A DNA stretch of 64,000 bases from Rhizaria sp. SCN 62-66 (Eukaryota > Rhizaria, unplaced): assembly GCA_001724265.1 (NCBI GenBank), contig MEDY01000163.1, positions 29,627 to 93,626 of the forward strand, written 5' to 3'. The position numbers were made by a program, and so were the translations under genes. Under the pieces are notes generated by a model. That model made no database searches. It saw only the letters and a program-made list of their open reading frames with translations, and had not been told where the DNA came from. Each line of letters starts with the position of its first letter. The stretch's first letter is position 1. Of this stretch, positions 36,201-46,233 are shown piece by piece.

Positions 36201-38636
36201 GGCAACATCCACTCTGATGGTTTTGATGTGTTTGGCGCAAATGATGAGGCGAAATGGCGCACCGAGCGCGCGCTGTTGTATGCGTTTGACGCCTCCAATA
36301 TACCAGTCTTGCCGCGCGCAGGTAGCGCGGTTTCTGATCTCCGTGATTGGACCAACATTACTCGACTAAAGGACGAATCAACGGATCTTGACTTTGCTCA
36401 AAATGCGTTGGTGGAGCCTGGTAGTGATGAAGACGTCCAGGGAGCAACTACTGATGTGGCGCCTGCAAAGGCAAAAGACATTGCGGAAGGTGAGGCGAAC
36501 AATGCTAGAGTTATGGCTGATTTTGCCAGTGCCACGGATGTTGGCTTATTAAGGAAGCATGACCAAAGTCTTAATACCGGCAGCACAGGCACCAATGATA
36601 CTCCTAAGAGCAACGAAGAGACAATGAGCTCCCTTCCGCAGTCAAAGAAATCTCGAAATTTGACTGCTAAGAGGAACATTGACGCAATGTTTTTTGAGGA
36701 TGACGGCGAGACAACTGACGACCTGCGCCAGTACGGATTGAAGGTGGCATTCGATGAGTTGCGGGGATCTCGATTAATCTGTGACGACTACACACTTGAG
36801 ATGGAATACCTGATGGACAACGCTGATGCTGTCGCTGGAATCTATGCCGCAGAGTGCGAGTTTTCCACGCGTACCGCTGTCCAAGGCTCAGTGACTCACA
36901 CGGAGTGGACAAAGCAGTTTGAGGACTACCGCAATGATTCAGGCGACTTTGACGACGAGCGCATCAAGGCAGACGCCGCTCTGCGCATTGACACCGCTGC
37001 ATCAAGTTCGGATCTTGCAAACATATTACAAAGTGCAGCAGATATGCACAACGCATTTTCAGTTATGAGCGAGCCCATCGAGACGGTGTACGAAGCGGAA
37101 GTGCTGCGCGAACGCACTATTCGTTATGAACGCGCTGTTGAGCGTGCACGTGCGTACAAAAAATTGATGTGGTACATTGCCACTTATGGTGACAACGAAG
37201 GGACAAAGCTGTATGAGCAAAGCCAAGAGCTGCGTGCAAAGGCAACAAAGCCACGATTGACTCATAATGAGATGCGTAAACGTCTGTACGCCGCAGAGTA
37301 CACCTTGAACAATGTGTTCACCGAGTTCTCCGGCTACGTTATTACCGCTACTACCGTCGTTATGTTCATGATTCACCCCAATATTACGCAACAATTCTTC
37401 ATGGTGCTGTCCTGCAAGAGTATCGGCGGCACTGCAGACCCCGGCGCTAGCTTCATGCTCGGCGACCTGAGTGAGCCATGTTACTCACCGCAACACGTGA
37501 TGTTTATCCTTGTGTTAGGTGTACCAATGTTGATTCTTTGGGTACTGGGAATTCCGTTGTTTGCGTTTGCAATTCTGTTTCGGAATCGCGCGCTAATTCA
37601 AGCACCAGCCGTCGGCACGTCTGACATTACGCGCGCTCAAAAGAGGAACTTTGAGTCACAAATGGCCTTTATGTACCGCGGTTACAAGCCTACCCGGTAC
37701 TATTGGTTCCTGAGCGAAATGTTCCGTAAGGCAGCATTGGTTGCAATCTCCGTCTTTTTCCCAGGTGCGCTACATACGCAGCTTATGCTAGCGTCACTTC
37801 TGATCTTCGTTTGTATTTTATTGCAGATCTTCGGTCAGCCGTTCGAAAATCGCATTCCTGGTGCCGTGGAGTTCCTGTCACTGGGCACCTCATTCATGAT
37901 CTTCTTCTTGGCAAATTTCCTTTTTGTGGACACAATATCGCACTCAGCAAAGGTTGCTGCAACCATGCTTATCTGTGTCCTTGTATTTGCCTTCTTTGTC
38001 GTCGTTGTCATTGCATTTATTGTGCTGCAGCGCGAGGAACTCAAGCTCGCCCCGTTGCGCCGCCGTTTACGCGAAGCGTACATTCACGGCCACGATATCG
38101 CGCAAGTCATGGCAAAGTGGCGCCAAGAGAAACTCCGGGAGAGGAAGCTTGCGCTTGAAAAGAAAGATCGTGCTGGTCCTGAACGTCTACCCGATCCCAC
38201 CGTCCGTGATTCAGCCGTGGAAATCAAAAACAGTCCTGTTGATGTGACAGATAAGAAGCCGCATGCACGAGCTTTAGCTCATGCTACCCCGATCAGACTC
38301 CAGAATGAAACGCAGAACCATGTGATAAGTTCTGTGGACATCGGCAGTATGAGTAAGTCTGTTGCGCGTGGCCATGACACGCTGTTGACAACAACATTCC
38401 ACGGCCCCACCGCTTGGTCACGCACAATTGATGAGATTCGAGCACAATCTAACAATGGCGCAAGCACCACGCATGCAACCAATGCAATTGGTGGTGGTGG
38501 GAGTCCGGCGACAGCTGCAATCGACGCTATTGCAGGTGCCTGTGAAAGGCGAAGGGCGATGAAACGCAATGAAAACCCCGAGCTTGTAGTTCAGCTAGAC
38601 TACAACGAAGAAGGCAACGGTGATAGAACGCCTTAA
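12119..38636 (+). CDS. Giant sushi/IPT/GCC2-GCC3 multi-pass membrane protein
   Basis: The ATG at 12119 opens a signal peptide (hydrophobic core QVTLCLVIVVACFSSW). The frame then runs to 16090 through five in-frame TAGs (12260, 12611, 13166, 13754, 13757) with no TAA or TGA. Around 15939-16090 coding moves to the +1 frame, which is open for 7,560 codons to TAA 38634. In order it holds extracellular beta-sandwich-like repeats, two propeller-like blocks (about 22.6-25.9 kb), about ten Cys-marked repeats (26.8-30.4 kb), eight CCP modules, one EGF-like module, IPT/TIG modules, and a GCC2/GCC3 Cys-rich stretch. Membrane segments follow from about 34830, split by a Ser/Thr/Pro-rich loop of about 690 residues. 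The family, known from several protist groups, suggests an adhesion or receptor-like surface protein; ligand unknown. Synonymous sites look less GC-biased than in neighbouring genes. The 5' part could be decaying or recoded. Confidence 0.8.
12260..12262 (+). other. In-frame TAG 1 of the giant gene
   Basis: Context is Glu (GAA), TAG, Gly (GGC), 47 codons after the start. The frame continues open on both sides. Confidence 0.8.
12611..12613 (+). other. In-frame TAG 2 of the giant gene
   Basis: Context is Pro (CCT), TAG, Leu (CTT). The preceding stretch is pyrimidine-rich, so a 3' splice site ending here is an alternative. No matching GTAYGT donor that keeps the frame was found. Confidence 0.75.
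13166..13168 (+). other. In-frame TAG 3 of the giant gene
   Basis: Context is Ser (TCC), TAG, Val (GTT). A GTATGT lies at 12922, but an intron from there to 13168 would be 247 nt and would break the frame that is open on both sides. Confidence 0.75.
13754..13759 (+). other. Tandem in-frame TAG TAG of the giant gene
   Basis: Two consecutive TAG codons lie between Ala (GCA) and Phe (TTC). The frame is open before (from 13169) and after (to 16090). Confidence 0.8.
15939..16090 (+). other. Frame transition (+1) within the giant gene
   Basis: The upstream frame ends at TAA 16091 and the downstream frame opens just after TAA 15936, so the switch must lie in this overlap. The repeat pattern places it near 15975-16000, in a G/C-rich stretch. 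The upstream frame is well formed up to SSTLRFGSARLV; the downstream frame is well formed from about AGADPCLATL. A one-base indel (real or assembly error), programmed +1 shift, or a small intron could explain it. Confidence 0.7.
26800..30440 (+). other. About ten Cys-marked repeats of ~110-120 residues
   Basis: Successive units share a beta-rich lead, then a short motif with a conserved Cys usually followed by Phe or Ser (CSYTT, CGFYP, CAFSS, CTFTS, CSFKS, CVFSL, CQFSL, CTFEG, CSLGL, CSVAR). A second Cys follows about 30-50 residues on (for example VTCST, LKCSR, VICDT, ISCEM-like, LFCRD, IICDS, VRCWQ), then a segment rich in Phe, Ser and Gly. I cannot assign them to a named domain family. Confidence 0.65.
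30463..32201 (+). other. Eight tandem CCP/sushi modules
   Basis: Eight consecutive units of about 63-85 residues begin Cys-Gly/Pro/Ser-x-x, contain a central Y-x-C-x-x-G-Y/F, and end G-W-x-x-x-x-P-x-C. Approximate starts are 30463, 30691, 30898, 31088, 31326, 31516, 31770 and 31986. These are extracellular disulphide-bonded adhesion or recognition modules. Confidence 0.85.
32199..32325 (+). other. Calcium-binding-type EGF-like module
   Basis: It opens with D-I-D-E-C and contains further Cys, ending near CINLVGSYICVPL, the usual calcium-binding EGF signature. It follows the sushi modules directly. Confidence 0.7.
32820..34820 (+). other. IPT/TIG modules followed by GCC2/GCC3 Cys-rich region
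   Basis: IPT/TIG-like units are seen at about 33145-33720 (P-x-V-T-S-V, GSGF, VIISGRQC, and a second with LNGRNFG and VGGQNC). Next come ephrin-receptor-like CxxC-x-x-G-x-Y/F repeats (33718-34105), with GYFNDMWSQNSC, GLYANKTGSTSC, GTFSGERSGSC and GTFAQHEGSSAC. A last Cys knot (CLRGHTGNLCAVCEPGYG) sits just before the first membrane helix. Confidence 0.8.
34827..38040 (+). other. Multi-pass membrane domain split by a long cytoplasmic loop
   Basis: Hydrophobic helices include 34827-34890 (LLVLAVVAAIVVCGVLVW), a pair up to about 35215, then, after a Ser/Thr/Pro-rich and charged loop of about 690 residues, further helices at about 37330-37400, 37495-37580, 37700-37830 and 37860-38025. The motif YYWFLSEMFRKAAL before the last cluster matches the conserved part of this protist membrane domain. 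The C-terminal ~200 residues are charged and cytoplasmic. Confidence 0.75.
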
Positions 38637-40285
38637 GCGGCGCAACTAAGCCGCCGTCCATTATTTTAGAGTGCTACTCACATGAGATGAAGCGGCGAGT
38701 AACGCATCGTGATATCATGTGTCTATCTGTATCATTATCGTAGCTACAACATATGTTTTTACGTTACCAAATTGTATTTTTTAGATGATGTTTATTTTCA
38801 TATCTCTGCGCCTTTAAAGGTTTTGCGTATTTGTGTTTTTATGTTTTATGTTATCACCTGGGTAGATGCGGAATATTGTGTTTCACGTTCAACTTTTTCT
38901 CGCTCACAAGCACGTATTGTTATTTATATTTTCAAGTCATTTGTGTATTCATTCATATCGTATTATCCATTAGCACTTTGTGAACTCCATCTGTGTAACT
39001 TAGAGTTGGAGCTCCCTCGTTGTTTCAGGTTTAGCCACATTTTGTACATATCCTGGTTATCCCCCCAAAGATCCCGAGTTCTAGCATATGCTTGGAACGT
39101 CTTTTATTTGCTCTGATGGTGGTTTAGATGATGCGCGCTGTCGCATATCCTGTCTTGGCACCATATTTTCCCTAAGTTTTTGTGTCGAGCATATGTTGTT
39201 TGCTCCAGTGTGATGACTATCTATGAGAAGTGCATCACTCTATTATCTCATACTTCTCTTCAACTAAAGGAATACATTCTCAGATTCAAAACTACGATCG
39301 ACTTGTGCCGTTCATACGCGATCCACACGTTCCACAATGCAAGACTGTACGCCCTCCTCACTCAGAAGATTGCGTACTGACGATGGAAGAGACTGACTCT
39401 GTATAAGTGACTATATGCAAGCGACTTGTTGTTGAACAAGCAGTAAATTCGCAGTAGTAGCGTAACTGTGAGCACGCAGCTGTGCGAATGTCAAAGTGTC
39501 TCGGAGGAGCAAATGGGACCGCGTTCTCATTGTAGAGTACACTCACGTGAACTTACATGTGAAGAGCTTTTCTAATGATTAGGGGCGAACACGCCGCCCC
39601 GCCGAGGATGTCGCAATTTATTTTTCTAGTTATGAAAGATGGTACGACTACTATGTACGAAATATTAGTGACATGTACTTTACTTAAATCGAATATAAAT
39701 GTGCAAGGGCGTATGAACATAATACGTATATATGTTAGGGTCTTCAATATTGCCTTGAATGATGTGCTATGATCATACTACTTACCATAAACGTCAACCT
39801 TAAAGAATGACTGTAACCGTAACTGGCTGTTCACAGACACGCGGTGATTCGGACAACACAAACATCTTCAGCAGTATTATTACAGTATTTATTCAGCATG
39901 CACCACTTTGGATCCCCAAGCCACATACGGTATACCTAAAGTGCCATTTGACGTACTTCCTGCGCGACGCCAAAAAGACAAGAAACATAGGTTCAATGGA
40001 CACGCCGGAAACAAAGCGCAGTGACATAAATCAGCACACATACTGAAGTACCCTCACGTTGGTCGAGACAACAAAATTGTCATGCTCAGGAGAAAACGTA
40101 AAATTGTGTAAAGACAAAAACGACTCCAAAAAGAAAGCTATAATAGACTAGAGAAACAATCAAGTACACATGTCACCGTGTCAGCATCAAATAAACAAAG
40201 CACACCACGACAGACATCGTACTCATAAAGGAACTTAACAAAGCAGCAACACAGAACGTTAGACGTATGCTCATTCTGCCGCTCT
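38637..40285. other. AT-rich convergent intergenic region
   Basis: About 1.65 kb lie between the convergent 3' ends of the giant gene and the longin-like gene. Open frames here are short, AT-driven and overlap on both strands (for example around 39553-39772). I see no convincing gene, RNA gene or transposon. Confidence 0.6.
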
Positions 40286-41032
40286 TTAGCCCGTGCCCGA
40301 GAGGCTGGAGGCGGTGGCGAGGACCTTCCTGAGCAGCGAAAGCGACACTTCGACCTCGGCCCTGCACTCCTGCGTGTAGAGCGCGTTCTTGGTGACGACG
40401 ATGAAGCTGCAGCGTTCGATGCGGTAGAGTGAGAGCGTGGTCTTATCGTTGCGCAGAGAGGTGGAGACGTGCATGTCGCCGCGCTCGTGCATGACCATGA
40501 CCTCCATGGCCAGGTCCAGCGTGCGCGCGTGGTGCGCCAGCGTGCCGTACTTGTCGATGTCCTGCGTGGCGTGCAGCACGCTGCTGCCCTGTGCGCTCGT
40601 CAGCAGCGCCAGCGCGACGCCGCGGTGCGCAGCCAGGTGGTCCAGGATCGGGCGCACCGTGTGCAGCAGCACCTCGGGGATGTCGGCGTTAAAGCTAACG
40701 TAGGCGTCGACCGAGGAGACCTTGTTCTCGAGCTCGGCCGAGAAGCGGACGACGAAGGTGCGCAGCAGCTCGTTGGCGATGAGCGACGCGAAGTCGGACC
40801 CGTCGGACGCGTCGACCACGACGATGACCTTGATCTGGCTGTTGTGGACGATGGCGACGCCGTGGGACGGGAGCTCGATGTAAGACACGCTCATGCCGGT
40901 GCGCTGAATGGAGAAGTCGACCATGGCGGTGATGATGGCGCCGAAGATGTCGGGCTGCACGTCTGTGCGGGCGAACTCTTTGAGGAACAGCGTAGTGCCG
41001 CCGGCGGACACGATCATGATCTGCTGCAGCAT
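40286..41032 (-). CDS. Longin/roadblock-like two-domain protein (248 aa)
   Basis: The chosen start is ATG 41032 (MLQQIMIVSAGG), because homology-like order begins there. The frame continues upstream to 41320, but that part is Pro/Arg/Ser-rich leader. The stop is TAA at 40286-40288. Residues 1 to about 110 have the beta-beta-alpha pattern of a longin fold: IMIVSAGGTTLFLKEF, then a helix DIFGAIITAMVDFSIQ, SYIELPSHGVAIVHN, then a long helix. Residues ~140-245 look roadblock/LC7-like: GVALALLTSAQGSSVLH, a helical stretch, LYRIERCSFIVVTKNALYT, and a C-terminal helix. Such folds act as GTPase-binding platforms in trafficking or nutrient signalling. The subfamily is not identified. No intron is needed. 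It diverges from the gene at 42137. Confidence 0.65.
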   Translation of the reverse strand: MLQQIMIVSAGGTTLFLKEFARTDVQPDIFGAIITAMVDFSIQRTGMSVSYIELPSHGVAIVHNSQIKVIVVVDASDGSDFASLIANELLRTFVVRFSAELENKVSSVDAYVSFNADIPEVLLHTVRPILDHLAAHRGVALALLTSAQGSSVLHATQDIDKYGTLAHHARTLDLAMEVMVMHERGDMHVSTSLRNDKTTLSLYRIERCSFIVVTKNALYTQECRAEVEVSLSLLRKVLATASSLSGTG

Positions 41033-42136
41033 CCGCGCTCGGGGGAACACACGCGTAGCGGCGGGAGCAACGGTTCTGAGCAGTCGCGTGAGTCGAACAG
41101 TGAGGCGCTGGGCGCAGGGGAGGCGCTGAGTGAAGTGACTACTGAGGCTCGGTGCTGAGAAGGGGGGAGGGGAGGGAACGCGGAAAAGGGTGTCCGTCGC
41201 CCGCCCGAAGGTGCTTTGGAGTGTTACTGTGCCTGCGCAAAGGGTAACTACGTGCTGCTCAGAGGGAGAAGCGAGAAAAGAGCTATGGAGGTTGGGAAAA
41301 GACGGTGTGAGCAGGGGCAAAGAAAGGTGTGGTCAGTTGGACACATGAGGCAGGACGGGATCTTAGCGAGGGGATACAGGACATATAGCATCAGCGTATA
41401 AGTAATACCGATAATAGAAATGAATATAGACGCACTAGTCAGCCTCATAATTTCAATAGCAACTCGATTGTGCGGATTTAGGGCATGGTTTCAGTCACAT
41501 TTCGATCGTCATTTCCAACTGAGTCCAACGCACGAGCCCCGACCGACAGTCCCCTCGAGCTGCCACTCGACATAGCACGCCGACACATATGACTTGATAT
41601 ACACACTGTAACAAAGATGTATCTGGATGAAACTGACGAGTATCTTTTGGAAAATACAATAAACGACGGCCATATGGTTTATTTTAAAATATGTGCTTTC
41701 AGCCTTGTGTTATACTCTCTGAGACACAGATTTCGAGTTGCGTTACGAAAATCGCGTTACTTCAAGTTAGATATACCAAAGAAGACTAGTGCCTGCGAAC
41801 GTGAAATTTCACGCCGATATATATTTAAATAATTTTGACATTATTTCTGAGTATTGTTAATCATGGTAGCATCTATGCACGAATATTCCTTGTTTTGTCA
41901 CGCTGACCACGAACGCAAATTGGTGTCGGTGGTTGTCAGCGGTAAGTCGCAGTCTCGGTGCTGCCTCATCTTGTGACCATTGCAGCACGTCACAATCTCC
42001 GTCAGGAACAAATACATATCGTCAGTCAGAATTAACACGAACGCATATTGTTTATACTTGAACATATGTGATATAACCTACCGATTTTTGACTCTATTTC
42101 TCCCTCAAACTCGCACCTTCACGCAGCGCCGCACAA
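41033..42136. promoter_or_regulatory. Divergent intergenic region
   Basis: About 1.1 kb separate the divergent longin-like and mitochondrial-protein genes. The first 300 bp are GC-richer and probably hold the 5' UTR of the minus gene. A small GC-rich stretch lies at 41525-41580, read on the minus strand as GACTGTCGGTCGGGG, which partly resembles the islands near 1348 and 52546. A 71-codon frame at 41617-41832 lacks coding character. Confidence 0.35.
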
Positions 42137-42877
42137 ATGCTGCGTTTGTCATCTCGTTTCACAGCGCCAGTGCGCTACGCCCTGCCTGCGCTGCCTTTTC
42201 CCGTCCGTTTATTCTCCACAGCGACGCCGACCGACGCCTCGACTCTTGCGCAGTCCGCTTCCGCCCCTGCGTCGCCCGCTGCAGCGCACAAGGACGCCGC
42301 CGCGTCCGCCGCGTCTGCTGAGGCTGCCGCGGCTGCCGCGGCCGCCAGCGGCTTCAGCGCGAGCCAGAACAACCCTGCCCCGGTGCAGCTTACGGGGCAG
42401 CAACAGTATGAGCTTAAGGTGCAGTATTACGCCGAGCAAGGTCCGTCACACCCAACACCAAAAGCTCTCAGCTCAATTTTACACCTTTCCCCTGCTCACT
42501 CTCTTTCACCACTCATATATTCCCTTATTGCGCTTGTTTTTGCTTTATCCCCAGAGCGACGCCTGGCGTCTGCGATGGACCGCATGCGCAGCAGTTCTGG
42601 CACGATGGCGGGCGCCTACGCGGGCGCGGGCGGCGGCACGAGCGCGCTCACCCGCCGCCCCGGCCAGCGCAGCAAGGACGTTATGGCGCGCGTGCACGCC
42701 GCCATGGACTACAAGGCGCGCGTCACCGCTGTGCGCAAGGAGGAGGACGAGGCGCGCACGGCCAAGGAGACCGCCGAGGAGGAGGCGGCCGCGAACGCGA
42801 CGCTGTTCGAGAAGGCCAGCGAGCGGGCCACCGACGCGTCGGGCAAGGCCAAGTCGTGGTTTAACAAGTTCTTTTGA
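42137..42877 (+). CDS. Small Ala-rich protein, probably mitochondrial (one intron)
   Basis: The start ATG 42137 gives an N-terminus rich in Arg, Ser, Ala and Phe with no acidic residue (MLRLSSRFTAPVRYALPALP), a typical mitochondrial presequence. An intron is proposed at 42441-42554 (114 nt). It has a long pyrimidine tract and ends CCCCAG, but begins GTCCGT rather than GTAYGT. Its length is a multiple of three, so the unspliced frame is also open. Splicing joins AEQ to ERRLASAMD and gives 208 aa. The C-terminal part is a charged helix rich in Ala, Glu, Lys and Arg (VRKEEDEARTAKETAEEEAA), ending WFNKFF. I do not recognise the family. The stop is TGA. Confidence 0.65.
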   Translation: MLRLSSRFTAPVRYALPALPFPVRLFSTATPTDASTLAQSASAPASPAAAHKDAAASAASAEAAAAAAAASGFSASQNNPAPVQLTGQQQYELKVQYYAEQGPSHPTPKALSSILHLSPAHSLSPLIYSLIALVFALSPERRLASAMDRMRSSSGTMAGAYAGAGGGTSALTRRPGQRSKDVMARVHAAMDYKARVTAVRKEEDEARTAKETAEEEAAANATLFEKASERATDASGKAKSWFNKFF

Positions 42878-43284
42878 ACTGAAGTCGGAACTAAAACATG
42901 ATAACCACGTATATATTGACACAATAAAGTGGGCCATACGTTTTTATGTGGAAAACCCGTAATAGAGGCGAGATATACTCGTTTTAGTCTGCTGTGACTG
43001 TGGGCTTGTGCGCGACGTCGCTCTGCTGAACAGATCCGACTATCCGACCGAGTGGGGCAAGCACGCCAGCCAGATTTTTTGAAATGCATAATCTCTGTCC
43101 CTTTAACATCAAGTGCGTTGAATTGACGATATTAGTGATTTAATTTTTACAGTATGCCCTTTTTTCTTTTTCTCACCCCGATAACATGTTGGGAATGCTT
43201 CCAAATCTCACTCCTATCCACGTCGCTCCTTTCTCCGCTGCATGAACTTGCCCCCGCCTCACCGCTTCCAGGTACACGCGCCCC
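42878..43284. promoter_or_regulatory. Intergenic region between tandem plus-strand genes
   Basis: Here 407 bp hold the 3' UTR of the upstream gene and the promoter of the JmjC gene. A GC-richer island at 42990-43070 contains GACTGTGGGC (42996-43005), which resembles the islands at 1358 and 52546. No RNA gene is recognised. Confidence 0.3.
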
Positions 43285-45821
43285 ATGACGGCCCCGTCGT
43301 CGCAGTCGCGCGCCGCCCCCAACACCGCCGTGGGCTCCCCTGCCACGGGCGCCGCGCCCCAGAAGAAGCAGCCGAAGCGCTCTGGCGGCGGCTTCGGCCT
43401 GCTGACGGCGCTGACGGCCGCGGCCGCGATCGTGGCGGCCGTGCTGCTCAACGACGCCGTGCCCGACGCGCTGCTCACGCTCGCGGGCGGCAGCGCCGCG
43501 CCCGGCGGGCTGTTCCCGCGCGCGTTGCCCCCGCTGGAGGCCAGCTACCCCAAGGTGTTCCCCACGCACACCGTGGTTGGCGCTGTCGAGCGCGAGGAGT
43601 GGAACCCGTCCAAGCCGGTCGCGGCGCCGCTGCTCGCGGGCGGCAAGGCTAAGGTGCTCTCTAACACCTTCGTCAAGGACTGGGCCGCGATGAGCAAGTG
43701 GGATTTGTATTCCGCGTACTTCCCCGCGCGCCTGCCGCCCGTGCTGACGAACATCTACCGCGGCGCGACGCCCTACTTCGGCCCGCTGTTCCGCCCCCAC
43801 AAGCCCATGTACAAACAAGGCCCCAACGTCACCAAGTGGCACAACCCGCACGAGATTGTCCACATGGACACCAAGACGTTCTTCAACCGCGTCTCGGGTC
43901 GCGTGCCCCCGACCGAGCCCGAGGATGGGAAGCGCACATGGCTCTACTACACCGGCGACCTCAACGCGCCCTTCCTCTCCAAGTACGTTCATCAAAACAC
44001 GACGCATCTCTCCTATTAAATGCTTATCGGGAAATGAGTATTCAATTTCCGTTTAATTTCGTATTATAAATCCGTTTGTAAAAGATTTCCATGCAGCAAT
44101 CCAATCCAATCTAATATCATTTATTGCCTTTTTTTATTCTCGTTCTTACACTCTCTTGATATGTCAACAGGGACCTTGAGCCGTGGCGCGAGCTGATCCC
44201 CCGCCCCGAGGGCCAGCGCATCAACGTCTGGGTCTCGGACAAGGGCGTGACGACGCACCTGCACATCGACGGCTTCGACAACTTCTTCGTGCAGATCCAG
44301 GGCACGAAGCGCATGCTTCTCTTCCCACCCGAGCAGAGCGTCAACTCGGGCTTCTACCCCTTCACGCACCCGTCCTTCGGCCAGTGCCACGCGCACCTCC
44401 CGGGCACGCCCACGGTTGCCAAGTACGCCAACGAGCCCTCGGCCTACGCGCCGCCTAACCGGGCCTTGCTCGCCGTCGCGCGCGCCGTCAAGGCCGCCTC
44501 GCTGGCCGCCAAGCGACAGGTCCGCCTGCTCCAGACCGCAATCGGCGGCGCGGTGAGCAAGGCGCTGGCGGCGCTGAACCTCGACGCTGCGGCGAGCGCG
44601 GACCCGGCCACGCGCGCCGCCGCGGCTGCCGCCAAGGCTACCGCGACAGGCGCCACCGCCAAGGACGCCGAGGAGGCGAGCGCGGAGGAGAGCTTCCTGA
44701 GCGACATGACCGCGCCCTACGAGCCCATTTACCGCACGCCCAAGTGCAACCTGACCGACACGACGTACCCCTCTGCGGCAACGAGCCAGACGATGGCGGG
44801 CGAGGCGGCGCGCATCCCGGCTGCGAAGCACCTGCAGGGCTACGAGGTGCTGCTCAACCCCGGGGACCTACTCTACATCCCGCCCAACTGGATGCACTAC
44901 GTCGAGACGCTTACCCCCTCCATCTCGGTCAACTTCTGGACGCAGGTATGTCAGGGCGCTTGCGCATCCATCGTAAACAACAGGATTGGACTGCTATAAT
45001 AACATTGAATGCCTCTTCATTTCACTGAGCTCACTTTTTGCTGTGATATCATCTTTTGTTCTTTTGCTGTTCGTTTGTTCCCTCTACAGGCGCGCTCGCA
45101 GCCGCGCTACGACGCGGCGATCCGACTGGTTGTGAGCCACGCTGTGCACGACTGGACGCTGAGCCAGAAGCGTTTCGCCGTCGCGCTCATCCTCAACGGG
45201 CTCCTCACTGAGCCCAAGATCTCGGCCGCCTTCCCCGTGCTGGGCAAGACGGACGTCGCGCGCGCCAACAAGAAGTTCGCCTCGCACGGGACCAACATCG
45301 TCGACTTCGACGCCGACGACGAGGACAGCGACACGGTCGTCAAGCGCTTCATCAAGCAGCACGTGCTGTCTCGCTTCGAGCCTCTCATTGCCAACGGCGA
45401 GGCCGCGATTAAGGCCGCCACGCTCGACGACTGCGGCTTCGACTCCGAGCTCTCGATGCCCGAGTCCAACGCGCGGTCGCACGCGCAGCTGCTGCAGCTC
45501 GTCGGGCTGATTCCCGCTGAGGCCGCCGCCGAAGCCATGGCGCAGGCCGAGCTTGAGGACGCCGGCTTCGACGAGAATGGCCGCCGCATCAACCCCAACA
45601 GCGACGCCAAGATCACCATGGACAAGGTCTACCGCGGGCTGGGCGAGCTGGCCGTCAAGATCGCCAAGGAGTTCGTCCAGGTGCCTGCCCGCGAGCGCCA
45701 TGTGTGGGTGGGCAACTTCGCCGAGTCTCTGGCCTACTGGGCGTCGGACCCCGCGGGCGAGCAGACGGCCACCGTGCTCCACTGCCTCGCCAACTTCAAG
45801 GTCGACGTCTCGCGCAACTGA
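43285..45821 (+). CDS. Membrane-anchored JmjC/cupin_8 2-oxoglutarate oxygenase
   Basis: The exons are 43285-43982, 44171-44945 and 45090-45821 (734 aa, stop TGA). Introns begin GTACGT and GTATGT and end ACAG. The N-terminus is short and basic, followed by one hydrophobic helix at residues ~36-56, so a signal-anchored (type II) protein is likely. The cupin core has the iron ligands H264-x-D266 in [20 protein letters not shown], and a distal His at about 475 in [18 protein letters not shown], with FWTQ on the last strand. This is the HxD...H set of cupin_8/FIH/TYW5-like Fe(II)/2-oxoglutarate oxygenases. Between the two metal motifs is an insertion of more than 100 residues, rich in Ala and Lys, larger than usual. 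The C-terminal ~240 residues are helical. The substrate is unknown. Confidence 0.85.
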
Positions 45822-46210
45822 GCACGGAGCACTGAGCCAGATATGGACGAGAGCTTAGATTGCAAAGTGATGTCTTGTACGCAGTGCTACTAAGCTGAGC
45901 GCAAGTCAGTTTACCGTGAGGTAACGGGCCAAGTGCTTATCGGTCGAGTCGCAACAGCCTAGCTGTGTGGTGTTTTATTTTGATTTGTTTTGTTGTGTTA
46001 GTCACGTATGAGATGTGCTATATGACACTTATACTAACTTAAAATACTCACTTACATCCGTTTTTATTTTATCACGAAGGTACTAACTACAATACGTCTA
46101 ATTATATATCGACGATTTCTCTTCTATTTGTCACACTATGACAACTAGCAATACAAAAGATCGCGTCTATTTGTTTCAACAGTCCTCGACCACTTCTATG
46201 GAGGTATGAA

Positions 46211-46233
46211 GTCACATGTTTTAAACATGTGAC
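46211..46233. repeat. Perfect 11-bp palindrome with one-base centre
   Basis: GTCACATGTTT and AAACATGTGAC flank a single T. It could bind a dimeric protein or be a mobile-element trace. Confidence 0.75.

Noticed and set aside
39553-39772. Two overlapping opposite-strand frames of about 65 codons
   Set aside because: Both are AT-driven, overlap almost completely and lack any motif. They are chance frames in intergenic DNA.
41033-41320. N-terminal extension of the longin-like protein to 41320
   Set aside because: The extension is Pro/Arg/Ser-rich and unlike the compact fold that starts at MLQQIMIV. It is more likely 5' UTR.
43242-43652. Alternative plus-strand frame overlapping the first JmjC exon
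   Set aside because: Arg/Pro-rich shadow frame. The frame from 43285 joins both introns in phase and carries the catalytic motifs.
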